This document shows, piece by piece, positions 32,973 to 42,432 of a stretch of DNA of 64,000 nucleotides. The stretch is from Candidatus Solirubrobacter pratensis (GTDB taxonomy: Bacteria > Actinomycetota > Thermoleophilia > Solirubrobacterales > Solirubrobacteraceae). The stretch covers positions 62,001 to 126,000 of the forward strand of contig NZ_AUEK01000007.1 of assembly GCF_000425945.1 (NCBI RefSeq). The letters run 5' to 3'. The notes beneath the pieces were generated by a model. It searched no databases, was not told where the DNA came from, and saw only the letters and a list, made by a program, of their open reading frames with translations. Position 1 is the stretch's first letter; the number at the start of each line of letters is the position of its first letter. A program made the translations under genes and the position numbers.

Positions 32973-33854
32973 CTAGGCGGCCGCGCCCGTCCGCACGCGG
33001 TCGCGCTTGGACAGCGCGCGCTGCACGAGCACGTTGACCCCCATCAGCGCCAGCACCACGACGAGCAGCATCGTCGCCAGCACGTTGACCTCGGCCGGCA
33101 CGCCCTGACGCGTGGCGCCGAAGATGAACAGCGGGAACGTCTGCGTCTGCCCCGCGTTGAACGACGTGATCACGTAGTCGTCGATCGACAGCGCCGCCGC
33201 GAGCATCGCGGCGGCGGCGACGCCGGGCGCGATCATCGGCAGCGTGATCTTGCGGAACGTCGCCCACTCCGTCGCGCCGAGGTCCATCGCCGCCTCCTCG
33301 ATGTGACGGTCCATGCCCTCCAGTCGGGCCTTCACCGTCACCACGACATACGACACGCAGAACATCACGTGCGCGATCACGATCGTGACGAAGCCCGTGT
33401 TGATGTTGAGCGTGAGGAACAAGCCGAGCAGCGCGGCGCCGAGCACGACCTCCGGCGAGGACAGCGGCATGAACACGAAGAAGTCCACCGTCGAGCGCCC
33501 GCGGAAGCGGTAGCGCACGAGCGCCATCGCCATGAACGTGCCGAGCGCGGTGGCGATGAACGTAGCGATCAGCGCGATCTCGAGCGAGGTGGTCAGCGCG
33601 TGCGCGAGATCCGGATCCTGGAACGGGTGCTGCCAGTGGCGCAGCGTGAAGCCCTGCCAGGTGAAGTTGAACCGGCCCTTGTTGTCGTTGAACGAGAACA
33701 GGACGACGATGAAGACCGGGATGAAGAGGTACAGCAGCGCGACGGCGCTCCAGATCCCGAGTCCCCAGTCGACGAGTCGGCCGCGGCCGCGCTCGGGCCG
33801 CTGCGACGCGGCGTCGGCGCCGACGGCCTGGCGCTCGGCCTCCATCAGCGTCAT
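32973..33854 (-). CDS. potC: Polyamine-type ABC permease, PotC-like
   Basis: The 293-residue membrane protein has six hydrophobic helices and the EAA loop 'HIEEAAMDLGATEWATFRKITLPMIAPG' near residue 195. Length and sequence resemble PotC/YdcV permeases for spermidine or putrescine. Start is the ATG at 33854, sharing its A with the stop of the upstream permease. It is the last gene of the transporter operon running leftward. The stop is 35 nt from the end of the convergent SDR gene. Confidence 0.85.
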   Translation of the reverse strand: MTLMEAERQAVGADAASQRPERGRGRLVDWGLGIWSAVALLYLFIPVFIVVLFSFNDNKGRFNFTWQGFTLRHWQHPFQDPDLAHALTTSLEIALIATFIATALGTFMAMALVRYRFRGRSTVDFFVFMPLSSPEVVLGAALLGLFLTLNINTGFVTIVIAHVMFCVSYVVVTVKARLEGMDRHIEEAAMDLGATEWATFRKITLPMIAPGVAAAAMLAAALSIDDYVITSFNAGQTQTFPLFIFGATRQGVPAEVNVLATMLLVVVLALMGVNVLVQRALSKRDRVRTGAAA

Positions 33855-34720
33855 CAGATCGCCGCCTCGGTCAGGTTGCGGGTGCCGAGCGCCCGCGCGT
33901 ACAGGAAGATGCCGATCAGGATGAACACCATCAGCGTGAACGACAGCGCCGCCGCCGTCGGGTAGTCGAGGATGTTCAGGAACTTCGACTGGATCACGTT
34001 GCCGATCATGAACTGCCTCGGCGTACCCAGCAGCGCGGCGTTGATGAAGTCGCCGCACGCGGGGATGAACGTCAGCAGCGAGCCGGCGAACACGCCGGGG
34101 AGCGCGAGCGGCACCGTCACCTTCCGGAACGCCGTCGCGCGGCTCGCATAGAGGTCGGTCGCCGCCTCGATGTAGCCGCGGTCGATCTTTTCCAGCGACA
34201 CGTACAGCGGCAGTGCCATGAACGGCAGGAAGTTGTACGTGATGCCGGCGATCACGGCGGTCGACGTCGCCAGCAGGCGGCCGTCGCTGCCGAGGATGCC
34301 GAGGTCGCGCAGTCGCGCCACCACCCAGCCGTCATCGGCGAGGATCAGCTGCCACGACACCGTCCGCAGCACGTAGGACATGAAGAACGGCAGGATGATC
34401 AGCAGCAGGATCAGCCCCTTGAACCGCCCCGCCTTGTACGCGGTGAAGTAGGCGAGCGGGAAGGAGATGACCAGGCACAGGATCGTCGCGATCCCGGCGT
34501 AGAGGATCGAGCGGCCGAACTGCGCCTTGTAGTCGCTGATCGCGTCCCAGTAGGTGTGGAACGCCCACGTCAGCGTGTAGCCGTGCTCGGGGTCGCCGCT
34601 CATCAGCGAGACGCTCGCCTGGTTGAGCAGCGGGTAGAGGAAGAAGATCAGCAGCCAGAGCAGGCCGGGGCCGAGGAAGATCCACGGCAGCAGCCTGCGG
34701 CGCAAATTGAGCGAGAGCAT
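33854..34720 (-). CDS. potB: Polyamine-type ABC permease, PotB-like
   Basis: The 288-residue protein has an N-terminal anchor 'LPWIFLGPGLLWLLIFFLYPLL', five more helices, and the EAA loop 'GYIEAATDLYASRATAFRKVTVPLALPG' near residue 190. 'LPFFMSYVLRTVSWQLIL' near residue 112 is characteristic of PotB permeases. It pairs with PotC. It starts 4 nt after the binding-protein stop, so the genes are cotranscribed. Confidence 0.85.
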   Translation of the reverse strand: MLSLNLRRRLLPWIFLGPGLLWLLIFFLYPLLNQASVSLMSGDPEHGYTLTWAFHTYWDAISDYKAQFGRSILYAGIATILCLVISFPLAYFTAYKAGRFKGLILLLIILPFFMSYVLRTVSWQLILADDGWVVARLRDLGILGSDGRLLATSTAVIAGITYNFLPFMALPLYVSLEKIDRGYIEAATDLYASRATAFRKVTVPLALPGVFAGSLLTFIPACGDFINAALLGTPRQFMIGNVIQSKFLNILDYPTAAALSFTLMVFILIGIFLYARALGTRNLTEAAI

Positions 34721-34724
34721 CGCG

Positions 34725-35876
34725 CTAGGCCCCGGTCACCTGTGCCATCGCCTCCTTCATCCGGCGCTCGTCGTTGTCCGACAGCGCGGGGTAGGCGTGC
34801 AGCTTGGCCCGGATCTCGTCCGACGGGAACACCAGCGGGTTGTTCGCCAGATCTGGATCGGTCTTCTCCACGATCTCCTTGACGCCCTTCACCGGCGACA
34901 GGTAGTTCACGTACAAAGCGATCTTCGCGGCGACCTCCGGCTCGTAGACGTAGTTGATCATCGTCTCTGCCGCATACACGTGCTCGGCCTTCTGCGGGAT
35001 CATCATGTTGTCCGTGAAGGTCATCGCGCCCTCCTCCGGATAGACGAACCTCAGGTCGGGGTTGTCGCTCTGCAGCTGCACGAGGTCTCCCGAGTAGGCG
35101 AGCGCGACCCAGACGTTGCCCTTGGTCAGGTCGGTCGCGTAGTCGTTGCCGGTGAAGCGCCGGAACTGGCCGGCGTCGTTGGCCTTGGAGATCTTCTCGA
35201 TCGCCGCCAGGATCTGGTCGATCGTGGCGTGCGTGGGATCGACGCCCATCGTCAGGCAGACGCTGCACGCGGAGTCATACGGCTCCGAGAGCATCGTGAC
35301 GCGGCCCTTGAACGCCGGGTCGAACAGGTCGTCGATCGACTTCAGCTCGCGGCCGGTGTTCTTCGGGTTGTAGCCGATGCCCGTCGCGCCCGACTGCCAC
35401 GGAGCCGTGAGCTCGCGCTTCGGGTCGTAAGGGATTCCCTTCAGGTTGTCGACGAGGTTGTTGTAGAAGTTCGGGACGTTGTTCTTGTCGAACGGCTGCA
35501 CGTAGCGGTTGCGGACCCACTTGGCGACCATGTAGTCGGTCAGCGTCACGATGTCGCGGCCGATCGAGCGCCCGGCCTGCAGCTGCTGGCGGACCTTGCC
35601 GTAGAACTCGTCGTTGTCGTTGATGTCCTCGACGTACTTGACATGGCCGCCGAACTCCTTGTCGAAGGACTTCAGGACCTTCTTGTCGATGTAGAGCGGC
35701 CAGTTGGAGAACGTCCAGTTGCCGATCGGCACTTTCGGGTGCCTGACCGTCGGGGCGGGGGTGGCCGCGTTCTTGGCCGCCTCTAGCGTCCCCTCGATGC
35801 CGCAGCCGGCCAGCGAGCTCGCGAGCGCGAGCGAGCCGGCCCGCCCCAGGAACCTGCGCCGCGTCTGCCTAGCCAC
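34725..35876 (-). CDS. potD: Polyamine-type binding lipoprotein, PotD-like
   Basis: The 383-residue protein starts with a twin-arginine signal (RRRFLGRAGSLAL) ending in a lipobox 'SLAGC' near residue 25, so a folded lipoprotein is probably exported by Tat. The mature part has 'NWTFSNWPLYIDKKVLKSFDKEFG', 'GRDIVTLTDYMVAKWV', 'PWQSGATGIGYNPKN', and 'VWVALAYSGDLVQLQ', typical of PotD/PotF. The GTG start at 35876 overlaps the potA stop by 8 nt. Spermidine, putrescine or a related amine is the likely ligand given the catabolic neighbours. Confidence 0.85.
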   Translation of the reverse strand: MARQTRRRFLGRAGSLALASSLAGCGIEGTLEAAKNAATPAPTVRHPKVPIGNWTFSNWPLYIDKKVLKSFDKEFGGHVKYVEDINDNDEFYGKVRQQLQAGRSIGRDIVTLTDYMVAKWVRNRYVQPFDKNNVPNFYNNLVDNLKGIPYDPKRELTAPWQSGATGIGYNPKNTGRELKSIDDLFDPAFKGRVTMLSEPYDSACSVCLTMGVDPTHATIDQILAAIEKISKANDAGQFRRFTGNDYATDLTKGNVWVALAYSGDLVQLQSDNPDLRFVYPEEGAMTFTDNMMIPQKAEHVYAAETMINYVYEPEVAAKIALYVNYLSPVKGVKEIVEKTDPDLANNPLVFPSDEIRAKLHAYPALSDNDERRMKEAMAQVTGA

Positions 35877-36978
35877 GGGCCACCACGAACGTGTGCTCGG
35901 GACGCCAGGCCAGCTGCACCTCGCGGCCGACGCCGAGCGAGTCGGGCTCCGAGCCGTCGGTGTTCTGGGCGAACACGTTGAGCTCCTCGCCGCCGGCGGC
36001 GCGGACGACGTACTGGATCGAGATGCCGAGGAACGCGGCCACCACGACGGTTCCGCGCAGCACGTTTGAGCCGTCCGGCACGGGCTGGCCGGCGGGGATC
36101 AGCGTGATCTTCTCCGGCCGCACGCCGGCCCGGACCGCATGGTCGGTGTGGGGGCCGCAGCGCTCGGACGGCACGTGCAGCTTCGCGCCGTCGTGGGTCT
36201 CGAGCTCCGACAGCGGGCCGCCGTTGCGGCGCACCTGCGCGTCGACGAGGTTCGAGACGCCGAGGAAGTTCGCCACGAACTCGGTCTGCGGGCGCTCGTA
36301 GAGGTCCGCGGCACCGCCGGCCTGCTCGATCCGGCCGAGGTTCATCACGGCGATCGTGTCGGCCATCGACATCGCTTCCTCCTGGTCGTGCGTCACGTGC
36401 ACGAACGTGATGCCGACGTCCCGCTGGATCCGCTTGAGCTCGATCTGCAGCTGCTTGCGCAGGCGCAGGTCCAGCGCGCCGAGCGGCTCGTCGAGCAGCA
36501 GCGCGCGGGGGCGGTTCACCAGGGCGCGGGCCAGCGCGACGCGCTGCGCCTGGCCGCCGGAGAGCTGCGCGGGCTTGCGCTTGGCCAGGTGGGCGAGCTG
36601 CACGAGCTCGAGCACCTCGCCGACGCGCTTGCGGATCTCGTCCTTGGAGACCTTCTTGCGCTCGAGCCCGAAGCCGACGTTCTTCTCGACATTCAGATGC
36701 GGGAACAGCGCGTAGGACTGAAAGACGGTGTTGACGTCGCGCTTGTACGGCGGGTGGTTGGTCACGTCCGAGCCGCCCAGGAACACCCGCCCCGCCGTCG
36801 GATCCTCGAAGCCGCCGATCATCCGCAGCGTCGTGGTCTTGCCGCATCCCGAGGGACCGAGCATCGCGAAGAACGATCCGCGCGGTATCGACAGCGTGAG
36901 GTCGTCTACCGCGGTCGTCTCCCCGAAGCGCTTCGTCACGCCGTCGACGCGGATGTCGGTTTCGGCCTGCCCGCTCAC
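35869..36978 (-). CDS. potA: Polyamine-type ABC ATPase, PotA-like
   Basis: The 369-residue ATPase has Walker A 'GPSGCGKTTTLRMI' near residue 42, 'VFQSYALFPHLNVEKNV', signature 'LSGGQAQRVALARALV' near residue 138, Walker B 'LLLDEPLGALDLRLR', H-loop 'HVTHDQEEAMSM' and a C-terminal TOBE domain beginning near residue 290 ('VRAGVRPEKITLIPAG'). I use the GTG at 36978, 5 nt after AAAGGGAG; the longer frame to 37020 is not supported. It follows the remnant of the aldehyde dehydrogenase by 2 nt, showing that both were once one operon. Confidence 0.9.
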   Translation of the reverse strand: MSGQAETDIRVDGVTKRFGETTAVDDLTLSIPRGSFFAMLGPSGCGKTTTLRMIGGFEDPTAGRVFLGGSDVTNHPPYKRDVNTVFQSYALFPHLNVEKNVGFGLERKKVSKDEIRKRVGEVLELVQLAHLAKRKPAQLSGGQAQRVALARALVNRPRALLLDEPLGALDLRLRKQLQIELKRIQRDVGITFVHVTHDQEEAMSMADTIAVMNLGRIEQAGGAADLYERPQTEFVANFLGVSNLVDAQVRRNGGPLSELETHDGAKLHVPSERCGPHTDHAVRAGVRPEKITLIPAGQPVPDGSNVLRGTVVVAAFLGISIQYVVRAAGGEELNVFAQNTDGSEPDSLGVGREVQLAWRPEHTFVVARG

Positions 36979-36980
36979 TC

Positions 36981-37690
36981 TCACTCCCTTTCGCGCGGCT
37001 TGGAGACCGCGTCGTACCAACCGTTTCGGGGCATTCCCGTCAACTCGAACACGACGTGCTTGATCGCCGCGTACTCCTCAGCGCATACATCGACATGGCG
37101 TTGCCGAAGCCCGAGCCCTTCACGCCGCCGTGCGGCATCTCGGACCCGATGGCCAGGTGCTCGTTGATCCAGACGGTACCCGCCTCCAGCTCGCGCGCCG
37201 CGCGCTGGGCGCGGAACACGTCGCGCGTCCAGGCGGAGGCGGCCAGCCCGTAGCGCGTGTCGTTGGCGAGCGCGAGCCCCTCGTCGTCGGCGGCGAAGCC
37301 GAGCACGGTCACGACGGGCCCGAAGACCTCCTGCTGGACGATCTCGGAGCCCTGGGCGGCGCCCTCGACCACGGTCGGCGCGTAGTACGCGTTGCCGGAC
37401 GGCTCGCCGCCGCGCGTCACCCGCGCCCCCGCCGCGCGCGCCCGCTCGACGAAGCCGTGCACGCGGTCGCGCTGGGCGGGCGAGACGAGCGGCCCGAGAT
37501 CGGTGCCGCCGCGCCGGAAGGCGGCCTTGGCGGCGGCGACGGCCTCGTCCGCGTGGACGGCGGCCGCCTCCGGGACGTGCGCCGGCACCTCACCGGTGGC
37601 GGGCTCGTGGATCGGTCGCACGGCGTCGAGCGTGAGCTCTTCGCCGCCGACGATCATCGGCGGTGACTCGACCTTGTCGCTGATGGCCAT
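36981..37690 (-). pseudogene. Broken aldehyde dehydrogenase (gamma-aminobutyraldehyde/betaine-aldehyde type)
   Basis: The frame from the ATG at 37690 gives an aldehyde-dehydrogenase N-terminus (about 62 residues) and then jumps, near 37505-37517, to 'GPLVSPAQRDRVHGFVERA', which in intact enzymes lies about 250 residues later. The cofactor site and both catalytic residues (Glu of FELGGK, Cys of GQ.C) are missing. Near 37080-37083 there is also a one-base frameshift: after 'MSMYAL' the other frame continues as EEYAAIKHVVFELTG and ends at 36981-36983, 2 nt before potA. The gene is inactive; it probably once oxidised 4-aminobutanal from putrescine. Confidence 0.85.
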
Positions 37691-37790
37691 TCGGTTACTC
37701 CGGTTTGGCGTAGGCCACTTTTCCGGCTCGTGCGACCCTTCACAATGGACGATCGGTCGGGCGTTTCGGCATGATGATTGACAGAGCGTC

Positions 37791-39437
37791 ATGCTGAGCC
37801 TTGCCGACGTGCTCGAACTGCCGGTCGTCCGCCGGGCGCTGCCCGAGCTCGTCACGGGCACGCCCGACCGCGAGCTGCGCTGGGCGCACGTGATCGAGAT
37901 GCCCGATCCGGACGACCTGCTCAAGGGCGGCGAGCTCGTGCTGACGACCGGCCTCGGGGCCGGCGCCGACGCGGGGCACCAATCCGACTGGATCGGGTCG
38001 CTCATCCGACAGGGCATCGCCGCGCTGGCGATCGAGCTCGGCACGAGCTGGCGCGAGGTGCCCGACGTGGTGCTGCGCGCCTGCGAGCGGGCAGGCGTGC
38101 CGGTCGTCGCCTTCCACCGGGCTGTGCGCTTCGTCGAGATCACCGAGGCGGTCCACGGCGCGGTCCTGCACGCGCAGTTCGACCTGCTGCGCCGCGGCGA
38201 GGAGATCCACCGCCGCTTCACCGAGCTGATCCTGCAGGGCCGCGGGGCGCCGGAGATCCTCGCCGAGCTGGCCGCCGCGGTCGGCAACCCGGTGCTGCTC
38301 GAGGACGCCGCCGGCTCGCTCGTGTACTACGTCTCCGGCCCGCTGGGCGACGATCTCGCGCTGGCGGCGTGGACGGACGCGCGCCGCGCCGAGGCGCGCG
38401 GGGAGGAGCCGGAAGGGATGCTGGCCGTCGACGTGCGGCTGATGGGCGGCTCGTGGGGCCGGCTGATGGCGCTCGCGCTCGACGACCCGCTGGACGAGTT
38501 CGACCGCGTCGCCGTGGAGCGCGCCGCCCTGGCGGTCGCGATCGACCTGCTCGGCCAGCAGCACGACGAGCAGCTGCGCGCGCGGTCGCGCGGCGCGTTC
38601 CTGTCCGACCTCGCCGACGGCCGGGTCGAGGAGGCCGACGCGCGCCGTCGCGCCGAGGCGCTCGGCTTTTCGGGGACGGGCCGGGGCGCGCTGCTGCCTT
38701 TGGTGGCGAGCTGGCGCGCGCCGGCATACGGGCGCTCGCGCGGCGGCGACCGCCGCGGCAGCGAGCCGCTCACCGGCGCGTTCACGTGGACGCGGCTGTC
38801 CGGCGACCTGCGGACCGCGCTCTCCTCGACCGGGTTCGGCGTCCTGCTCGGCCCGCGCGACGCCGACGTCCTGATCCTGCTCTCGCTCGGCGCGCGCGGC
38901 TACGACGCGGCGCTGGCCGAGCACGTCGCGCATCTCTTCCACGGCGCGCTCGACCGCCACGGGCTCGGGCCGGCGGACGCGGCGCTGGCGATCGGCGGCC
39001 CGGCCGCGTCCTGGAGCGCCGCCGGGGAGGCGCTGCGGCGCGTCCGGCGCTCAGCCGGCGCCGCGACGGCGCTCCCGGTCGTGCGCTGGCACGACGCGCG
39101 CCGCCCCGGCGTCGCCGACCTCCTGCACGACCTGCGCGACACGCCGGAGCTCGAGGCGTTCGTCGACGAGCAGATCGGGCCATTGCTCGAGGACGGCTCC
39201 GTCCGGACGCGCGCGCTGCTGGAGACGCTCGAGGCGTATCTCGCGGCCGGGGGGCGCAAGGCCGAGGCGGCCCGCGCCCTGCACCTCGAGCGCCAGTCGC
39301 TCTACCTGCGGCTGCGGCGGATCGAGGAGCTGCTCGGCGTCTCGCTCGACGACGAGGACGTCGTCCTCGGCCTGCACCTGGCGGTGCGGGCCCGTCGCTT
39401 CAGGCGCGGAGCGCCCCCAGGAGCCGGGCCGCGATGA
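37791..39437 (+). CDS. PucR-family transcriptional regulator
   Basis: The 548-residue protein has an N-terminal PucR sensory domain ('MLSLADVLELPVVRRALPELVTG', 'LLKGGELVLTTGLG', 'IRQGIAALAIELG'; residues 1-130), a middle GGDEF-related region, and a C-terminal helix-turn-helix of the HTH_30 type ('LLETLEAYLAAGG' and 'LHLERQSLYLRLRRIEELLGVSLDD', residues 475-530). Related regulators control purine, amine or polyamine use. It is divergent from the broken aldehyde dehydrogenase and potABCD and faces the aminotransferase and amine-oxidase genes, so it probably governs this polyamine region. Confidence 0.87.
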   Translation: MLSLADVLELPVVRRALPELVTGTPDRELRWAHVIEMPDPDDLLKGGELVLTTGLGAGADAGHQSDWIGSLIRQGIAALAIELGTSWREVPDVVLRACERAGVPVVAFHRAVRFVEITEAVHGAVLHAQFDLLRRGEEIHRRFTELILQGRGAPEILAELAAAVGNPVLLEDAAGSLVYYVSGPLGDDLALAAWTDARRAEARGEEPEGMLAVDVRLMGGSWGRLMALALDDPLDEFDRVAVERAALAVAIDLLGQQHDEQLRARSRGAFLSDLADGRVEEADARRRAEALGFSGTGRGALLPLVASWRAPAYGRSRGGDRRGSEPLTGAFTWTRLSGDLRTALSSTGFGVLLGPRDADVLILLSLGARGYDAALAEHVAHLFHGALDRHGLGPADAALAIGGPAASWSAAGEALRRVRRSAGAATALPVVRWHDARRPGVADLLHDLRDTPELEAFVDEQIGPLLEDGSVRTRALLETLEAYLAAGGRKAEAARALHLERQSLYLRLRRIEELLGVSLDDEDVVLGLHLAVRARRFRRGAPPGAGPR

Positions 39438-39575
39438 CCCGCGGGCGGCGGCGGGCAACCGGGGATGCGGACCGACGACGGTCTCGAACGAACTTGACGG
39501 TCCGTCGGTCTATGAGCGCGGGAAGGCGACGGTTCGCCCATTGAGGTGCTTCGAGACCCGGGCGAGCATGCCCGC

Positions 39576-40973
39576 ATGACCGTCGCCGACAGTGTCGGAG
39601 CCGAGTCGCTGCAGGAGGCGGCGCACCGGCATCTGCTCCTTCATTTCACCCGCAACGGCGCCTTCGGGCCCGACGCCAAGCCGCTGCTCGTGCTCGAGCG
39701 CGGCGAGGGCTGCCACGTCTTCGACACGGACGGCAACCGGTACTTCGACGGGCTGTCATCGCTGTTCTGCTGCCAGATCGGCTACTCGTTCGGCGAGGAG
39801 ATGGCGGCCGTCGCGTCCTCTCAGCTCTCGACGCTCGCCTTCAACACCAACTGGGCGACCGCACACCCGCCGGCGATCCGGCTCGCGGCGGCGCTCGCCG
39901 AGCGCGCCCCCGGCGACCTCAACCGCGTGTTCTTCACCAACGGCGGCTCGGAGTCGGTCGAGGCCGCCTGGAAGATCGTGCGCCAGCACTACCTGGCCAA
40001 GGGCGAGCCGCAGCGCACCAAGGCGATCGCGCGCGAGATCGCCTACCACGGCGTGACGCTCGGCGCGCTCTCGTTCACCGGCGTGAGCTCGTACAAGGAG
40101 CCGTTCGGGGCAGCGCCGATCCCGGTCGTGCGCGTGTCGAACACGAACGCCTTCCGCGATCCGGACGCCGGCGACGAGGCGGCCCAGACCGCGCGGCTGC
40201 TCGACGAGTACGAGCGCACGATCGTCGAGGCCGGACCGGAGACGGTCGCGATGCTGATCGCCGAGCCGGTCCAGAACGCCGGCGGCTGTCTGGTTCCCCC
40301 CGAGGGCTACTGGCCCGGGCTGCGCGAGCTGTGCGACCGCTACGGCATCGCGCTCGTCGCCGACGAGGTGATCACCGGCTTCGGGCGCATCGGCGAGTGG
40401 TTCGCGTCCTCGCGCTTCGGCGTGGCGCCGGACCTGATCACGTGCGCGAAGGGCATCACGTCGGCCTATGCCCCGATGGGCGCCGTGCTGGTGTCGGACC
40501 GGATCGCCGAGCCGCTGTACGACGACGGCCGGATGCTGATGCACGGCATCACGTTCGCCGGGCATCCGGTGAGCGCGGCGATCGCGCTGCGCAACATCGA
40601 GATCTTCGAGCGCGAGGGCGTGCTGGACAACGTGCGGACGCTGGAGCCGTTCATCGGCGAGCGGCTGCGCGAGCTGCAGGAGCGGCTGCCGATCGTCGGC
40701 GACGTTCGCGGCGCGGGGTTCTTCTGGGCGCTCGAGCTGGTGCGCGACGACGCCGGCGGGCGCTTCTCGGCCGAGGAGCGCGAGAAGCTCCTGCGCGGGT
40801 TCCTCGCGGGCCGGCTGCTCGAGGAGGGTCTGATCGCGCGCCCGGACGACCGCGGGGACGCCGTGCTGCATCTCGCGCCGCCGCTCGTGGCCACGCGCGA
40901 GGAGCTCGGCGAGATGGTCGCGAAGACCGAGGCCGTGCTGCGCGACGCCTCGGATCGCTTCTTCGCAGGCTGA
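39576..40973 (+). CDS. Class III aminotransferase (putrescine/omega-amino acid-pyruvate type)
   Basis: The 465-residue PLP enzyme has 'VFDTDGNRYFDGLSSLFCCQIGYSF' near residue 50, 'FFTNGGSESVEAAWKIVRQHY' near residue 120, 'ALVADEVITGFGRIGEWFAS' (Asp that binds the PLP pyridine) near residue 262, and the Schiff-base lysine in 'ITCAKGITSAYAPMGA' near residue 293. The group includes putrescine-, taurine- and beta-alanine-pyruvate aminotransferases. With PotABCD and a PuuB-like oxidase nearby, a polyamine or gamma-glutamyl-amine substrate is likely but not proven. It is one nucleotide from the next gene. Confidence 0.87.
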   Translation: MTVADSVGAESLQEAAHRHLLLHFTRNGAFGPDAKPLLVLERGEGCHVFDTDGNRYFDGLSSLFCCQIGYSFGEEMAAVASSQLSTLAFNTNWATAHPPAIRLAAALAERAPGDLNRVFFTNGGSESVEAAWKIVRQHYLAKGEPQRTKAIAREIAYHGVTLGALSFTGVSSYKEPFGAAPIPVVRVSNTNAFRDPDAGDEAAQTARLLDEYERTIVEAGPETVAMLIAEPVQNAGGCLVPPEGYWPGLRELCDRYGIALVADEVITGFGRIGEWFASSRFGVAPDLITCAKGITSAYAPMGAVLVSDRIAEPLYDDGRMLMHGITFAGHPVSAAIALRNIEIFEREGVLDNVRTLEPFIGERLRELQERLPIVGDVRGAGFFWALELVRDDAGGRFSAEEREKLLRGFLAGRLLEEGLIARPDDRGDAVLHLAPPLVATREELGEMVAKTEAVLRDASDRFFAG

Positions 40974-40974
40974 G

Positions 40975-42342
40975 ATGGAGCACAGCGCCCACGGCTACTG
41001 GCTCGAGGAGGCCGGGCCACTCGCGCCTGTCCCGCCGCTGGCGGGCGACCACTCGGCCGACGTGGTGGTGATCGGCGGCGGCTACGCGGGCCTCTGGACC
41101 GCGTGGCAGCTGCGCGAGCGCGGCGCCTCGGTCGCGCTGCTCGAAGCCGAGGTCTGCGGGCACGGCCCGAGCGGTCGCAACGGCGGCTTCTGCGAGACGC
41201 TGTGGACGCACCTGCCGTCGCTGGTCGCCCGCTTCGGGTCAGACCGGGCGCTGAAGATCGCCGAGGCCTCGGCCGACAGCGTCGAGGCGATCGGGGACTG
41301 GTGCGCCGAGCACGGGGTCGACGCGTGGTTCCGGCGCGCCGGGTACGTCATGGCCTCGACCGCGTCCGCCCACGACGCGGTGCTCGACGACGTGCTGGCC
41401 GTCGCGCCGCCCGGCCGCGTCGTTGCGCTCAGCCCCGCGCAGGTGCGCGCGCGCTGCGACTCGCCGCGCTTCCGGCGCGGCATCTTCGTGCCCGACGACG
41501 CGACGGTCCAGCCGGCGCGGCTGGCGCTCGGCCTGCGCGCGCGTGTGCGGGAGGCCGGCGTCCGCGTCCACGAGCACTCGCGCGTGAAGGCGCTGCACGC
41601 CTCGCCGTCGGGCGTCGTCGCCGAGACCTCCGGCGGCCGGGTCCGCGCCGGCGCCGCCGTGCTCGCGATCAACGCCGCCACGCGCGGGTTCCCGCCGCTG
41701 CGCTCACGCGTGTCGGTCACGTCGTCGCACATCGTGCTGACCGAGCCGGTGCCGGAGGTGCTGGAGGCGCTCGGGTGGACCGGGGGGGAGTGCGTCACCG
41801 ACGCGCGCACGTTCGTGCACTACTTCCGCACCACGCCGGACGGGCGGATCGCGTTCGGGTGGGGAGGAGGCCGCGTCGCGCCCGGCGCGCGCCTGCACGG
41901 CCGCGTCGAGGTGGACTCCGACGTCGCGCGGACGACGCGCGAGCACCTGGTGGCGATGTTCCCGGCGCTCGCGGACCGCGCGATCACGCACGCGTGGGGC
42001 GGGCCGATCGACGTCTCGCCGAGCCATCTGCCGCAGATGGGCACGCTCGACGGCGCGCCCGTCCACTACGTGTTCGGCTTCACGGGCAACGGCGTCGGCC
42101 CCTGCCATCTCGCCGGGCGCGTCCTCGCCGCGCTCGCCGCCGGGGAGCCCGCGCCGCTCGCGCTGGTCGATCCGGCGCCCGTCTCCGTCCCGCCGGAGCC
42201 ACTGGCGTGGGTGGGGGGATCGCTGGTGCGGCGTGCCTTCTTACGTAAAGAGCGGCTTGAGGAGGACGACCGGCCGGTCGACCCGCTGACGCGGGCGGTG
42301 GCCGCGGCGCCGCGCGCGCTCGGCATCCACGTGGCGCGCTGA
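40975..42342 (+). CDS. FAD-dependent amine oxidase, gamma-glutamylputrescine oxidase-like
   Basis: The 455-residue DAO-family flavoprotein has the ADP-binding motif 'VVVIGGGYAGLWTAWQLRERG' (residues 29-50), 'GPSGRNGGFCETLW' (covalent-FAD-region-like segment of PuuB proteins), and 'VFGFTGNGVGPCHLAGRVLA' near residue 365 at the C-terminal flavin site. PuuB relatives oxidise N-acyl or gamma-glutamyl putrescine to the aldehyde. The ATG is 1 nt after the aminotransferase stop, so they act together. The aldehyde product would normally go to the aldehyde dehydrogenase that is broken at 36981-37690. Confidence 0.82.
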   Translation: MEHSAHGYWLEEAGPLAPVPPLAGDHSADVVVIGGGYAGLWTAWQLRERGASVALLEAEVCGHGPSGRNGGFCETLWTHLPSLVARFGSDRALKIAEASADSVEAIGDWCAEHGVDAWFRRAGYVMASTASAHDAVLDDVLAVAPPGRVVALSPAQVRARCDSPRFRRGIFVPDDATVQPARLALGLRARVREAGVRVHEHSRVKALHASPSGVVAETSGGRVRAGAAVLAINAATRGFPPLRSRVSVTSSHIVLTEPVPEVLEALGWTGGECVTDARTFVHYFRTTPDGRIAFGWGGGRVAPGARLHGRVEVDSDVARTTREHLVAMFPALADRAITHAWGGPIDVSPSHLPQMGTLDGAPVHYVFGFTGNGVGPCHLAGRVLAALAAGEPAPLALVDPAPVSVPPEPLAWVGGSLVRRAFLRKERLEEDDRPVDPLTRAVAAAPRALGIHVAR

Positions 42343-42432
42343 CGGCGACCCGAGATCGGCGCGAGCCGCGCATACGGACGACGGTGCCGTGGCGCGACCA
42401 CGGGTTCTGACGCGCGCTGACAGGATGCGCGG

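Noticed and set aside
32973..37690. Whole pot region as a horizontally acquired island
   Set aside because: Base composition and start-codon use match the neighbours, and no tRNA, integrase or repeat boundary is visible.
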